Counted from the stretch's first letter, positions 1 to 9,914 are shown. The stretch is 64,000 nt of DNA from Phytophthora hibernalis (GCA_012656075.1 JAAKBF010000110.1:211275-275274), one strand, 5' to 3'. Notes: a model not told the origin generated them from the letters alone. Numbers and translations are program-made.

Positions 1-1953
1 CGACAAGCTGCATAAGCTGCATCAGTGAATGTGCGGCCGCCGACTGGAATCAGTCCCCGCAATGCGTGCAGCTTACTCTTCCCGAAGGGAAACAGCACCA
101 CGGTCGGTCTACGTCAGCAAGCGACAAGCTGCATAAGCTGCATCAGTGAATGTGCGGCCGCCGACTGGAATCAGTCCCCGCAATGCGTGCAGCTTACTCT
201 TCCCGATGGGAAACAGCACCACGGTCGGTCTACGTCAGCAAGCGACAAGCTGCATAAGCTGCATCAGTGAATTGTGCGGCCGCCGACTGGAATCAGTCCC
301 CGCAATGCGTGCAGCTTACTCTTCCCGAAGGGAAACAGCACCACGGTCGGTCTACGTCAGCAAGCGACAAGCTGCATAAGCTGCATCAGTGAATTGTGCG
401 GCCGCCGACTGGAATCAGTCCCCGCAATGCGTGCAGCTTACTCTTCCCGAAGGGAAACAGCACCACGGTCGGTCTACGTCAGCAAGCGACAAGCTGCATA
501 AGCTGCATCAGTGAATTGTGCGGCCGCCGACTGGAATCAGTCCCCGCAATGCGTGCAGCTTACTCTTCCCGAAGGGAAACAGCACCACGGTCGGTCTACG
601 TCAGCAAGCGACAAGCTGCATAAGCTGCATCAGTGAATTGTGCGGCCGCCGACTGGAATCAGTCCCCGCAATGCGTGCAGCTTACTCTTCCCGAAGGGAA
701 ACAGCACCACGGTCGGTCTACGTCAGCAAGCGACAAGCTGCATAAGCTGCATCAGTGAATTGTGCGGCCGCCGACTGGAATCAGTCCCCGCAATGCGTGC
801 AGCTTACTCTTCCCGAAGGGAAACAGCACCACGGTCGGTCTACGTCAGCAAGCGACAAGCTGCATAAGCTGCATCAGTGAATGTGCGGCCGCCGACTGGA
901 ATCAGTCCCCGCAATGCGTGCAGCTTACTCTTCCCGAAGGGAAACAGCACCACGGTCGGTCTACGTCAGCAAGCGACAAGCTGCATAAGCTGCATCAGTG
1001 AATTGTGCGGCCGCCGACTGGAATCAGTCCCCGCAATGCGTGCAGCTTACTCTTCCCGAAGGGAAACAGCACCACGGTCGGTCTACGTCAGCAAGCGACA
1101 AGCTGCATAAGCTGCATCAGTGAATTGTGCGGCCGCCGACTGGAATCAGTCCCCGCAATGCGTGCAGCTTACTCTTCCCGAAGGGAAACAGCACCACGGT
1201 CGGTCTACGTCAGCAAGCGACAAGCTGCATAAGCTGCATCAGTGAATTGTGCGGCCGCCGACTGGAATCAGTCCCCGCAATGCGTGCAGCTTACTCTTCC
1301 CGAAGGGAAACAGCACCACGGTCGGTCTACGTCAGCAAGCGACAAGCTGCATAAGCTGCATCAGTGAACTGTGCGGCCGCCGACTGGAATCAGTCCCCGC
1401 AATGCGTGCAGCTTACTCTTCCCGAAGGGAAACAGCACCACGGTCGGTCTACGTCAGCAAGCGACAAGCTGCATAAGCTGCATCAGTGAATTGTGCGGCC
1501 GCCGACTGGAATCAGTCCCCGCAATGCGTGCAGCTTACTCTTCCCGAAGGGAAACAGCACCACGGTCGGTCTACGTCAGCAAGCGACAAGCTGCATAAGC
1601 TGCATCAGTGAATTGTGCGGCCGCCGACTGGAATCAGTCCCCGCAATGCGTGCAGCTTACTCTTCCCGAAGGAAACAGCACCACGGTCGGTCTACGTCAG
1701 CAAGCGACAAGCTGCATAAGCTGCATCAGTGAATTGTGCGGCCGCCGACTGGAATCAGTCCCCGCAATGCGTGCAGCTTACTCTTCCCGAAGGGAAACAG
1801 CACCACGGTCGGTCTACGTCAGCAAGCGACAAGCTGCATAAGCTGCATCAGTGAATTGTGCGGCCGCCGACTGGAATCAGTCCCCGCAATGCGTGCAGCT
1901 TACTCTTCCCGAAGGGAAACAGCACCATGGTCGGTCTACGTCAGCAAGCGACA
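1..1953. repeat. 122-bp tandem satellite, 16 copies, NotI site in each
   Basis: Sixteen head-to-tail copies, with the GCGGCCGC core near 32, 153, 276, 398, 520, 642, 764, 884, 1007, 1129, 1251, 1373, 1495, 1617, 1738 and 1860, so the period is 121 or 122 bp. Copies differ by single bases only: GAATG versus GAATTG at the unit start, one copy with CCCGATGGG, one with GAACTG, one lacking a G near 1671, and a C-to-T change in the last copy. Each unit contains a small perfect hairpin (TTCCC-GAA-GGGAA), a 9-bp direct repeat (AAGCTGCAT twice) and an inverted TGCAGCTT/AAGCTGCA pair about 50 nt apart. The array is cut by the window start and ends sharply at about 1953. The period is not a multiple of 3, so the short open frames that run through it shift every copy and are not genes. 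Confidence 0.97.
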
Positions 1954-3598
1954 TGTGGGCGAGTTGTTCTGCTACGGTGGAGAGACTTCTACGCCATCGC
2001 ATGGACGATGACCTTACACCGTTCTTAGGTTGTGAATCGAACGCCGGAGCCAGCGTGTATGAGAAAGTGATTGATATTCTCTTCACCATGCGCGATCGTG
2101 TTCGACCATGTCTCTATGTATTGCGTCATGCTGTGTGTACTCCATTCTTGATAGTTTTCACCACCAGTCGGCTTGAAATTCAACTTGTAGTTGGACATCA
2201 GAATCAACTTCGCCATCTTGCGTTATTCACCTCTACGAGCGCCACGCACGTGTTCGTCTCCGACTTTCATGCGCCTGGTCGGGATCGCCAAAGCCCTGCC
2301 TTAAAAAAGGCACTCTTTTCAACTATTCACGCACCCATGTGGTAGTGCGAGTGTTGCAACGGTTTCAGCTTGAAATGGCGAGCGTGGCCCTTGTGTATTT
2401 TGGAAGAATCATCATAATGAGTTCAGGGTGGCATTGGAATCAAAACGACATTCTTTTTAATGATATTTACAGCCACGTAGAGCAAGAACGAAAAGTGTAT
2501 GACCGTTCGACGACCTGCTGACTATGTGTCATGTCTTTGAGAAATTGAAGGCAGAATCTTCAACGAGAAGCTGCCATACGTGATGATGTAGAACGCATAC
2601 GTAGTGTACCCAAGTCACGAGTGACTTTACCAAGAACTCTCAGTGACGGTCGCGAGGTCGTTGGCCAGTGTGAAATGCTGAGCACATTACAGAATGCAGC
2701 TCGCGGAATCGCCGGGTGTGTATAAGGCGTGGTTTTTATGGCTTAAAACGCTCGAATACGAGCTGGCGTTCGAATGACAGAGCACGTAGGCGACGTCATG
2801 ATAATCGCGGAGGTCGTCAGGTTTTCCACAATGGCAAGTAACAGGACTCGGGGTCCCAGTACATCGTCGATCGAAAGCTGCAATAAGCATCGAAGCAGCG
2901 GCGAGTGTTTCTACTGCTGCCATTATGTATACTTTGCGGGGGCTATTCTGGAACGAAAAATGATGACGGCATCAAAACAGGGAGGTATCGACATCAAAGC
3001 CACGTGGTATTGGATACCCCTTAATGATGGGTACTAAAATTTCTGTGGTAAAATTATCTGGATGTATGAAGAAGATCGCTTTCGATATGGACGTGATCTG
3101 GGACTCAATACTCGGAGGGCATCCACCAATAGTCGTGCGTTGTCGTCATCACGTGGACCCGCGCCGTGGAAACCAGCAAACAGAACACCGTGGATGTACC
3201 CAGGAACCGGTTTCTGCCCACGACGAAGAAAAACAAGAAGGCGGGAAGCTCGGTAACTCGAGGACACGCACGACTGAATCGTAAGTCACGTCCGAGTGAG
3301 AGTAAGTGGTCTATGGGGATACATACGATGCGATGAGCGCGGGCGCTGGTTCGCTCAAAGCGATGGACTCAGTTGGGCTCGATGCAAAGCTGACAGCTGT
3401 CTCTAAGTGTGTGCGCTTAGGTTAAGGTCGAACGTAGTCTCTTTGCTAGATGATACGGGTAAGATAGAGTTGTTGCTCAATTGAGACTCACATGCTAACG
3501 TGTGCAATGTGTCTTGTGTCATTTGTACGAACTAATGACCTCTTGACACACTGCCTGCTGATGCTCAATGTATAAAGCGATGAAGCGGGATGTGGATA
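1954..3598. other. Unassigned spacer between satellite and piggyBac element
   Basis: This 1.6 kb stretch follows the satellite and ends at the TTAA that flanks the piggyBac-like element. Only short open frames occur (up to about 85 codons outside the satellite-overlapping one), none with a motif I recognise except the Copia-Gag-like scrap listed separately at 2025-2216. The region is of mixed composition and shows no tRNA or rRNA features. Confidence 0.6.
2025..2216 (-). pseudogene. Possible Copia-type Gag N-terminal scrap
   Basis: A 63-codon minus-strand frame begins with an ATG and contains KLNFKPTGGENYQEWSTHS near its start. That pattern (G-x-N-Y-x-x-W after a short hydrophobic run) resembles the N-terminal Gag motif of Ty1/Copia retrotransposons, where the element describes a GxNYxxW core. 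Nothing else of a Copia element (CCHC knuckle, integrase, reverse transcriptase) is visible on either side. The match rests on a single short motif, so it may be chance. If real, it is a short fossil fragment beside the 122-bp satellite. Confidence 0.3.
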
Positions 3599-3634
3599 TT
3601 AACCCCACAACCCTATATTCTGTATAATACAGAA
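3599..3634. repeat. Left end of piggyBac element: TTAA, CCC and palindrome
   Basis: TTAA at 3599-3602 is followed by CCCCACAACCC and then a perfect 8-bp inverted repeat around one base at 3618-3634 (TTCTGTAT-A-ATACAGAA). The same order (TTAA, CCC, CAAnCC, palindrome) is found in reverse complement at 9058-9099. Confidence 0.8.
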
Positions 3635-3788
3635 TTCAAACTTTAGCCAAAATTTCCCATTAATAATTATCAGGTAGGTTGATTTTGGCAAGCTTTTCCG
3701 CATTATGCGATTTTGTATGTTGAACAGCGAATCGCATGGGTACACAACATAAACATACCGCGATTAGGGATATTGGAAAATTGATATG

Positions 3789-3796
3789 TATAAAAG
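3789..3796 (+). promoter_or_regulatory. TATA-box-like TATAAAAG ahead of transposase
   Basis: TATAAAAG lies 20 nt upstream of the in-frame ATG at 3816 that I prefer as the transposase start. An ATG at 3786 overlaps the TATA motif and is less likely. The motif is 186 bp inside the left end of the element, a sensible place for an element-borne promoter. Confidence 0.45.
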
Positions 3797-3829
3797 CAGA
3801 GGTAATAAACCAAAGATGAAAGGTTCGCG

Positions 3830-4320
3830 ACGTACGGGCACTGCAGCAACAGCAACGGCGGCGGGCTGTACCAGCGGCCTCGGCTGCAACGGCTTGGACA
3901 AGGTGGTCTACGTCCCCAGCGACAGCGGTGGGCTCAGCGTCTCCAGTGACGTCGGTGCAACGACTTGGACAGGGGGCGCTACGTTCCCAGCGACGTCGGC
4001 AGCGACGACTAGGGATGCGGGCTCAGCGTCCTCAGCGACGGCGTGTTCGGCGACGTCGGCTGCAACGACTTGGGCAGGGGTGCTACGTCCTCAGCGACGT
4101 CGGCAGCGACGGCTAGGGCAGCGGGCTCAGAGTCCTCAGCGACGGCGTGTTCGGCGACGGCGGCGCGATTAGCGTCCACAGCGACGTCGGAAGCGACGCT
4201 TAGGGCGGCGGGCGCTACGTCCCCAGCGACGGCGTGTTCGGCGACGGCGGCGGGCTCAGCGTCCCCAGTGACGTCGGCAGCGACAACTAGGGCAGCGGGC
4301 TCAGCGTTCACACAACCGAT
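3830..4320 (+). repeat. GC-rich minisatellite inside transposase N-terminal region
   Basis: Imperfect repeats built from GCGACGTCGGCAGCGAC, CTAGGGCAGCGGGCTCAGCG and TCAGCGACGGCGTGTTCGG modules recur through this stretch; the last module is at about 4028, 4132 and 4219. On the plus strand they encode a Ser/Ala/Thr-rich tract in the N-terminal, presumably disordered, part of the piggyBac-like transposase. The frame changes near 4060-4140, so the tract is split over two frames. Expansion or contraction of the repeat is the likely cause. Confidence 0.8.
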
Positions 4321-4758
4321 GACTAATGCAGGCGCTGCTTTGCCGGCTGGTGTGACCAAGGCGAGGGGCATCGTGTCGACGGCAGCGGCGGCTACCCTGT
4401 CTATTGAAGCGGCTTCTTCTAGACGGTCTACAAGAAGTACGAGAGCTACTTGGTCTAGCAGCGTACATTTTGAAAAAAATAAACAGTACAGCGCGTGGAA
4501 AAACTTCAGCGGCGAGTACGCAGGTGAGCGCGGCAGCGTCCACAGCTGGTGGGTCGATGCATGATTCGCTGTCGGCGCCAACGCAGTCAATTGCTAGAAG
4601 CAATGCTGAAAAGCTGAGTGCGGACGTGTGGAGGCAATTGTCGCGATATGGATGGAAGCGAAGAAAGGCAACACCTCGAAGGTTGAAACGTGTTTTTGTC
4701 GTGCCTGGAAAAGGCGACCGGTTATCGCAACTCACTCACAGTGCTGATTATTTAGAAG

Positions 4759-4828
4759 GTATGTAACTATCTATTCACCACAGCGTATTCACTACTCATT
4801 AAAATTAAAAATGTTGTGGCTCGTAAAG
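4759..4828 (+). other. Putative intron 1 of piggyBac-like transposase (70 nt)
   Basis: GTATGT donor directly after the ADYLEG segment and an AG acceptor before a frame reading EKELMAYLD, which continues the family's usual sequence. The length matches the other two introns. The phase is off by one base, so either the acceptor differs or an indel has occurred. Confidence 0.5.
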
Positions 4829-5246
4829 GGAGAAGGAGCTCATGGCGTACTTGGATGTAGCATCAGCAACTGTTGCTGCAACTAGCGCTGCCCACAGTGC
4901 AAAGATAAATGAAGGCATTGACAACGAGGAGCTTCATGATTCATTGTCAGCATTTGACAGCGGAAGCTTTTGGAAGCCATGCAAACGCAAGACCTCTTCA
5001 CCCAGTCGGCGACGATGACATCAATTTGTGCCCTGAAGGACCTCGATTGTGGCTACGGATCGGAGGATGCGCCTAGCGAAGGCTCGGACGAGGAAATGGA
5101 ATTTCCGGAACCAATGTGCTACTTTGATGACGTTGATTCGAGCGACAGTGAGGATGACAGCGCGGACATCACATTTTACGTCCCCGATGATGCACTTCGC
5201 AACATTGCATCTGCAGGTTGGGAGATTTACGATAAGCAGAATTCAG

Positions 5247-5319
5247 GTAAGACGTTGCCTTGCTCTTGATTTGGTTTGCTCATCTGACGACGTAACACTG
5301 GCCGAATTATTATTTGTAG
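5247..5319 (+). other. Putative intron 2 of piggyBac-like transposase (73 nt)
   Basis: GTAAG donor after KQNS, a CTGAC branch-site-like motif at 5284-5288 and an acceptor ending TTTGTAG. Splicing joins the acidic segment to a frame reading DQLRLKPPNDYQP, after which the family sequence continues one frame over because of a nearby frameshift. Confidence 0.6.
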
Positions 5320-5995
5320 ATCAACTGAGACTCAAACCTCCCAATGACTACCAACCATGTCTGCGACCGCTTTTGGCGACTCCCGCTCGAATGTTTCTTT
5401 TACTTTCTTCCAAAGGCACTTTGGGTACGGATTGCGGACAAGACGAACCGATACGGGAGACAGTCGGTGCCAGCACTAGCGGAAGAAAAACGAAATAATT
5501 TGCTGAAAGCACAGCAGCGAGACCCAAGTGTGAGCGTGCCACCATTTGCTGATATTGAAGCTGGTCTCAGACATTACGACCAAGTTCGACCTCATGAATC
5601 AGTTCATGTGATCAGTCTCCTAATTGCCCGTTCGCTCTGTCCGATTCGTGATGGCGTGGGAAAGCATTGTTCAACTAAAGAGGACGGAGCTGTGCCTCGA
5701 GGGCATGGGTGCGCTACAATAAGTGCGCGTTACGAAGAAATTTTTCGCTTCATTCACTTTAATGACAATGAAGGCGCCGGTGAAGTTCACAATAAAGCCT
5801 GGAAGATTCGCCCTGTTTTGCAAGCTATCGAAACTACCTTTCGCCGCGGGTATCGCCTTGGTCCTGGCATTTCATTCGACGAAGGGATGGTCCCCAACAA
5901 GAGCAAGTTCAATGCACGGAAAGTCTACAACAAGGACTAGCCGAGCAAGTGGCGTACAAAATTTCATTTAACCTGCTGCTCTTCTACGGCGTATT

Positions 5996-6072
5996 GTAAG
6001 AGGAAAGTCAAGAGTCCTGTAATTTTCCTTCAACATGTTGTGACTGACATGCTCTATGTGTTATGTGTGCAG
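5996..6072 (+). other. Putative intron 3 of piggyBac-like transposase (77 nt)
   Basis: GTAAG donor, CTGAC branch-site-like motif at about 6042 and GTGTGCAG acceptor. It separates the KFHLT segment after the first catalytic Asp from VEVYCGKEQ, with no homology-like reading inside. Confidence 0.65.
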
Positions 6073-7079
6073 AGTTGAAGTGTACTGTGGCAAGGAACAG
6101 GTTGCCAAAGGGAATGTTGGACCGACTGCCGTTGTTTGCAATATATCGTAAGTACTGAGTGGTCAGGAGGGCAAGCGGCTCATCATTACGGACAACTACT
6201 ACTCCTCAGTTGCTCTCTCTATCAAGCTCTTGTCCATGGGGCTGTATCACGCTGGAACGGTGCGAACCAATAGGTTGGGCTGGTGCAAATCGATCCAGTT
6301 CACACAGAAGAAGCGGCCAAAGCATACTTCGAGGGGGACATACCTTATCGATCGCTGTGTTGTCTATCCCGAACTCGTCGCACTGGCTTGGATGGATGCT
6401 CGACCGGTAAACATGCTCGCAACTGGATGCAGCACCCAGACAACCTCCGTGCTCCGCACCGAGAAGAATGGCAGCAGATAGGTCGTTCCTTGCCCCACCA
6501 ATCTACAGGAATACCTGTCAGGAATGGGTGGGGTGGACGCACATGATCAGATCTTCAGCGATATTCCCTTCAAAAGACGGTCGCATTGAGGAAGTAGTAC
6601 AAGCAATTGTTCCTGGGATCAGTTGACATGGCCATACCTAATGGCTTTATCATCCACAAGATGGTGCAGAAGAAAAAGGAGAAAGGTCACCACTCACGCG
6701 AAGTTTATGCGCCGCCTCCATAACGAACATCTTGGATTACAACCGTCTCATTTCGAGGGCAACATGCTCGGTGAGGATTTGGCTACAGAGCCGGTTGCAA
6801 CCGCTCATCACAGACTCGAACAAGTTACAGAGCGCTATTCCGAACAGAAGACTGCGCCATTTTTGTGCAAAGTATGCTCCGCGCTGAGTTTCGACAAGAA
6901 TGCAGAAACCACGTACAAAGAATTGAGGAAGGCAACACTTTTCCCTGTGCTCAAATCTAGCACGACCGTTGGAAGAATGAAACCAAGCTTCCCCTGACGC
7001 TAAAGGATTCGTTTCAGGAACGGCAAACGGAAAAGAGATCAGCAGGAAACCAACTCCGACCAAGAATAATTAAACTGAC

Positions 7080-7936
7080 GTTGCCGAGGCGCCATCCCGG
7101 CGAGTTGCGTGTTGGAAAGCACAGATGACGAAGCGTCCACGGGCGACTTGGGCGTGCTCTGTGCATCGCTGGACAGTGCCGCTGCGTGGTTAGAGTACTG
7201 GTGGATGGACGTGCAGCCCCCAGGTTGGAGCCGTATTCTGTGGTGGGCTTGATGCAAGTGTATCAGTATGTGTCGTTCTCGAGCCGGTTCTGTGGATTGC
7301 TCGTACTGGGGTTCCGTGACAAGCGCAATGCCTAGATGATGGAGCGTCCACTGGCGATCTCGCGGTGGCGTTGCCACTTGAACTTGTCGGTGAAGCCGTG
7401 TACTGTGGTGTTCGCAAACAAGTCGATGTCGATACCATCGATACAGGTGGTGTCGCTGGCATTGGGTCGTGCTAAATGGCGCTCGGCTGGAGGCGCAGAG
7501 CGTGAGCAAGGCGCTGCCCCGCTGGAGCTACTTCGTGCTGCTCCACCGCGTGGAGCGTGGGCTCGAGTGGACGGTGACCGGCGAGTCGCAGTCGAGCAAT
7601 GTGAGCTAGCTGAAGGCTGCGGAGGTGGTGCTGGCGCCGCGCACGTCCAAGTCTCAGGTGGTGATGCTTTGGACGAATGTGGCGCTGCTGTTCTCGTTGT
7701 CGTGTCGGGCCGAGGTGGTGCAGTTGTCCCACATGGTTCAGAGCATCTCGGACCCACTGTTTTTGGTATCGGCGGCCGTGCTGCGGCCGATTGTGTTGGA
7801 GAGCGCGGAGGACTAGGCGGCGGCGATGTCCATGGCAGAGCTGGACGTGTTCGGACGATTTGCTGGACAGCGCCGCGGAGTGGTCGGAGTACTGGTTTTG
7901 TGGACCGAACCTGAACACTCTCTTGAATATATGTAA
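7080..7936 (+). pseudogene. GC-rich decayed reading region inside piggyBac element, family unknown
   Basis: A plus-strand region downstream of the transposase reads protein-like with strong G/C third positions. It gives LEPYSVVGLMQVYQYVSF (about 7221-7275) up to a TAG at 7333, then NLSVKPCTVVFANKSM (7380-7428), a shift to RWSYFVLLHRVERGLEWTV (7520-7575), a TAG near 7609, then SKSQVVMLWTNVALLFSLSC (7649-7708) and SISDPLFLVSAAVLRPIV (7742-7795), ending at a TAG at 7814 with a short open tail to 7936. Hydrophobic stretches suggest a membrane protein. I do not recognise the family. It could be a host gene fragment carried by the transposon or a second element inserted into it. Competing open frames on the minus strand have low-complexity His/Arg/Thr composition and look like shadows. 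Confidence 0.4.
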
Positions 7937-8270
7937 AGGAACTGCATTTAGTTTAGGCTAACACTTTCTAGCCTTGCATTTAACTGATTTCCCCATGGTT
8001 CTCCCATCAAGCGAAATCACGGCGCAAGTGAAAAACGCTGGGTCCTGATGCAATCCTACATGTGCATGTGAACCTCAGTGTATAGTTCTGCCAAATGCAC
8101 GGCCGTATTTGTCTCTTTTCAAGAGTTCCGTTAGGATACTCGCAACTTCTTCGAGGGGAAGGGCGTATTGTTGACCCACTTGAAGCGGCAGCAACGGAAG
8201 ATGATGTCGGGATCCACCTCGTCCTACTCTAACAGCTTCATCAGATACGGAATAAGTTAGTCATAACAAA

Positions 8271-8884
8271 CTAAAAGAAGATCGTACATAAAAATACCGG
8301 GTGACTACGCAGATTTGCACCCATACGAGCATGAAGACGCGCATTTGCTTTGCGCTGGAAGTTTTGGCGGAGGTCGATGGGGTTGCCGGTCTCGGTTAAT
8401 TCAAAGAGGAGCCCTGCCGCACCGGTCGCCTCTCTTGTGACGTACTTCTCCTGGCCGGCGATGAGCCGGATCCCGTGCGCCCCCTCCCCTGGCATCGGAC
8501 TTATTGTCAATGCGAAGCCATGAATCGTGTTCTCCTCGGCGGGGGCTGTCGTTACCCGGTTCTTCTGCACGTTGGGCTGCCCAACGAACCGTCGATGAAG
8601 CCGCTTGAGCTCGGTCATGCGTGCCTCGAGGTTGTTGAGAAGAACCATCTTCTGTGTGTGATGCGCTGTGAAAAGATTAGCAATCTCCCTGTCTCTATGT
8701 TCATTGCTCGCAGTTAGCCACTCAATGTTGCGGTTGGCTGCGCGCAGTTCGCGTTGGAGGGACTGGTTCTCGGCTCTGTGCACGGAAAGCTCGGACGCGG
8801 AATTCTTGGAGTGAACGGAGGGCAGGGGTAGAGATTCGGTTGGCTTCTGGCTGGCTCTAAACAAATAAACGTATTGAACAGGCT
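8271..8884 (-). CDS. Coiled-coil protein (hypothetical), exon inside piggyBac element
   Basis: About 197 codons are uninterrupted on the minus strand, from an upstream in-frame stop at 8883-8885 down to 8271. No ATG opens the frame: the first possible initiation codon is a TTG at 8864. A sequence reading TTTATTTGTTTAG just upstream looks like a splice acceptor, so this is probably a 3' exon whose first exon lies further right. Residues 28-95 form a Leu/Glu/Arg-rich coiled coil (ENQSLQRELRAANRNIEWL and NNLEARMTELKRLHRRF). The part after it (GFALTISPMPGEGAHGIRL) is not recognised. It is one of the longest frames in the window without a lesion and lies just inside the right end of the piggyBac element, convergent to the transposase. 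A bZIP-like factor is conceivable, but no basic region is visible. Confidence 0.45.
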
Positions 8885-9057
8885 ATCGTTTATTAGAGGG
8901 CCACATGTTGGGAACTACCCAATCAGCAACTTGCATGGCATCGTTCTATGCACATAACGCGTTCAATTAATGTGAACTTTCGCGCGCTTTTTCAAACGGC
9001 TTCAAACACAAGTCTCAGCTTGAAAACGATCCCATACATTTATTAGGTTAACCTTTA

Positions 9058-9099
9058 TTCTGTATCATACAGATTAATTCACGGGATTGAAAGGGTTAA
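9058..9099. repeat. Right end of piggyBac element: palindrome, GGG and TTAA
   Basis: Read on the minus strand: TTAA (9099-9096), CCCTTTCAATCCC, then the palindrome at 9075-9058 (ATCTGTATGATACAGAA). It differs from the left palindrome only at the spacer base and one end base. Together with the left end this fixes the element boundaries. Confidence 0.78.
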
Positions 9100-9479
9100 C
9101 GTGCTAAACAATCGTCACTCTGGTCGCTACGAGGTTCGTCCCTGGGGAAAGTTTCTTACGCACCGAGCACTCGTAACAATTTGATTTCGGTGAGCGGCAT
9201 GTTGAGTCAAGCAGATACAAGCTGGAAATGTTCAAATAATACTGGGTGCAGTGGTTGAACAGTCGTCCAAGCGGATCACGCTCAAGCTAGTGGATGGTAT
9301 CGACCGAATGTGGACGGCAATGGGGGAACAGCGACGAACCACCTCGTGCTTGGAGTAAAACATCGGCTGACATGGCGTCTAAGGAATCGATGTGGCCGTT
9401 ACACAACAGAATTAACCACGCTAGAATGGATGAGATCAAACAGGTAGCCGAAATGGGCTATTTTGGGATTAAGCTGACT
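9100..9479. other. Spacer, nothing recognised
   Basis: Between the right TTAA of the piggyBac element and the foldback element. The only open frame (69 codons near 9294) has no recognisable motif. Confidence 0.5.
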
Positions 9480-9688
9480 TACCGTAAAGTTCTGATTCAA
9501 TGAGACTGTGGTAAAAAGAAAAAGGTCGCTTGCTATAAAAACATTTTCAAAATTCAAGGACAATTTTAGTTTTTACGATCGTAAAAGGACATGAATACAA
9601 TTTCCAAGTCATTTCAAAATATTTGAGTTTAGTTTTTACCACTATCAGATTGAATCGGTGTGTCTTACTGAATCCGAACTTTACGGTA
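9480..9688. mobile_element. Foldback / MITE-like palindromic element (209 bp)
   Basis: The left arm starts TACCGTAAAGTTCTGATTCA at 9480 and the right arm, read in reverse complement from 9688, starts TACCGTAAAGTTCGGATTCA. The match continues to TGGTAAAAA (left, about 9509-9517; right, about 9633-9641). The centre holds a perfect 16-bp palindrome, TTTTACGATCGTAAAA, at 9571-9586. The element is AT-rich and non-coding. This is the structure of a non-autonomous inverted-repeat element. I could not identify a clear target-site duplication, so the superfamily is open. Confidence 0.7.
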
Positions 9689-9914
9689 GCCAAGCGCCCG
9701 GCATACGAGTATGTTCGTTGTCGCATGGCTAAGTTTCATAGAATGCACGACGGACAAGGACCCACACGGACCTTACTCACTCTTAATTGACATCGACAAG
9801 GTTAAAACGGAAACGGCCACTTAGGACGATGCGTTTCTGATTGTGGATGCGGCATCGTGATTTAAGTAGAGACGCGTTATCTTTAATGCTGATGGAGCTT
9901 GTTGTTATTTGTTC

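Larger units (their letters stand above)
3816..6997 (+). pseudogene. piggyBac-like transposase, decayed (DDE_Tnp_1_7 family)
   Basis: Order of parts: Ser/Ala/Thr-rich tract; a W-x2-L-x3-GWK-x-RK...PG motif near 4630-4710, typical of oomycete piggyBac N-termini; acidic segment (DDVDSSDSEDDSADI, 5130-5165); then the transposase domain from 5344 with FLPKALWVRIADKTNRY, RYEEIFRFIHFNDNE and FDEGMVPNKSKFNARK (first catalytic Asp region, about 5870-5925). A TAG at 5938 interrupts it. After an intron come ITDNYYSSVALSIKLLS (second Asp region, 6183-6235), GMGGVDAHDQ (6525-6550) and the DMAIPNGFIIHK segment (6625-6660). The C-terminal Cys motif FLCKVCSAL is at 6861. Lesions: a frameshift near 5340-5365, stops at 5938, 6148, 6478 and 6588, and shifts near 6685. 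Family assignment is strong. The gene cannot encode an intact transposase. Confidence 0.88.
3603..9095 (+). mobile_element. piggyBac-like DNA transposon with extra reading frames
   Basis: The element is flanked by TTAA at 3599-3602 and at 9096-9099, the target duplication used by the piggyBac superfamily. It begins CCC and ends GGG, as piggyBac ends do. A matching subterminal palindrome (TTCTGTATnATACAGA core) lies about 15 bp inside the left end and 20 bp inside the right end. Inside are a decayed piggyBac transposase on the plus strand (3816-6997), a GC-rich decayed open region (7080-7936) and a coiled-coil reading frame on the minus strand (8271-8884). About 5.5 kb is long for the superfamily (commonly 2-3 kb), because of the N-terminal minisatellite and the extra 2 kb downstream of the transposase. 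The end assignment is from matching motifs by eye. A nested or composite history is possible. Confidence 0.75.

Noticed and set aside
1..1953. CRISPR-like regular repeats
   Set aside because: The whole 122-bp unit repeats with no unique spacers, and the context is eukaryotic transposons. It is a satellite.
1..1953. Cloning-vector contamination because of the repeated NotI site
   Set aside because: No other vector sequence is present and the site is part of a 122-bp unit that differs slightly between copies, as natural satellites do.
25..2345. Series of 75-81 codon frames and a 164-codon frame in the 122-bp satellite
   Set aside because: The period is not a multiple of three and the frames recur in every phase copy after copy. 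They are by-products of the repeat, and the longest one merely runs out of the array into spacer.
4009..4590. 193-codon minus-strand frame opposite the piggyBac N-terminal region
   Set aside because: It is the Ala/Val/Asp-rich complement of the GC-rich minisatellite that is read as Ser/Ala/Thr on the plus strand, where the transposase lies.
7039..7918. Minus-strand frames of 141-156 codons
   Set aside because: They are rich in His, Arg, Thr and Ser without motifs and lie opposite plus-strand segments with better protein character.
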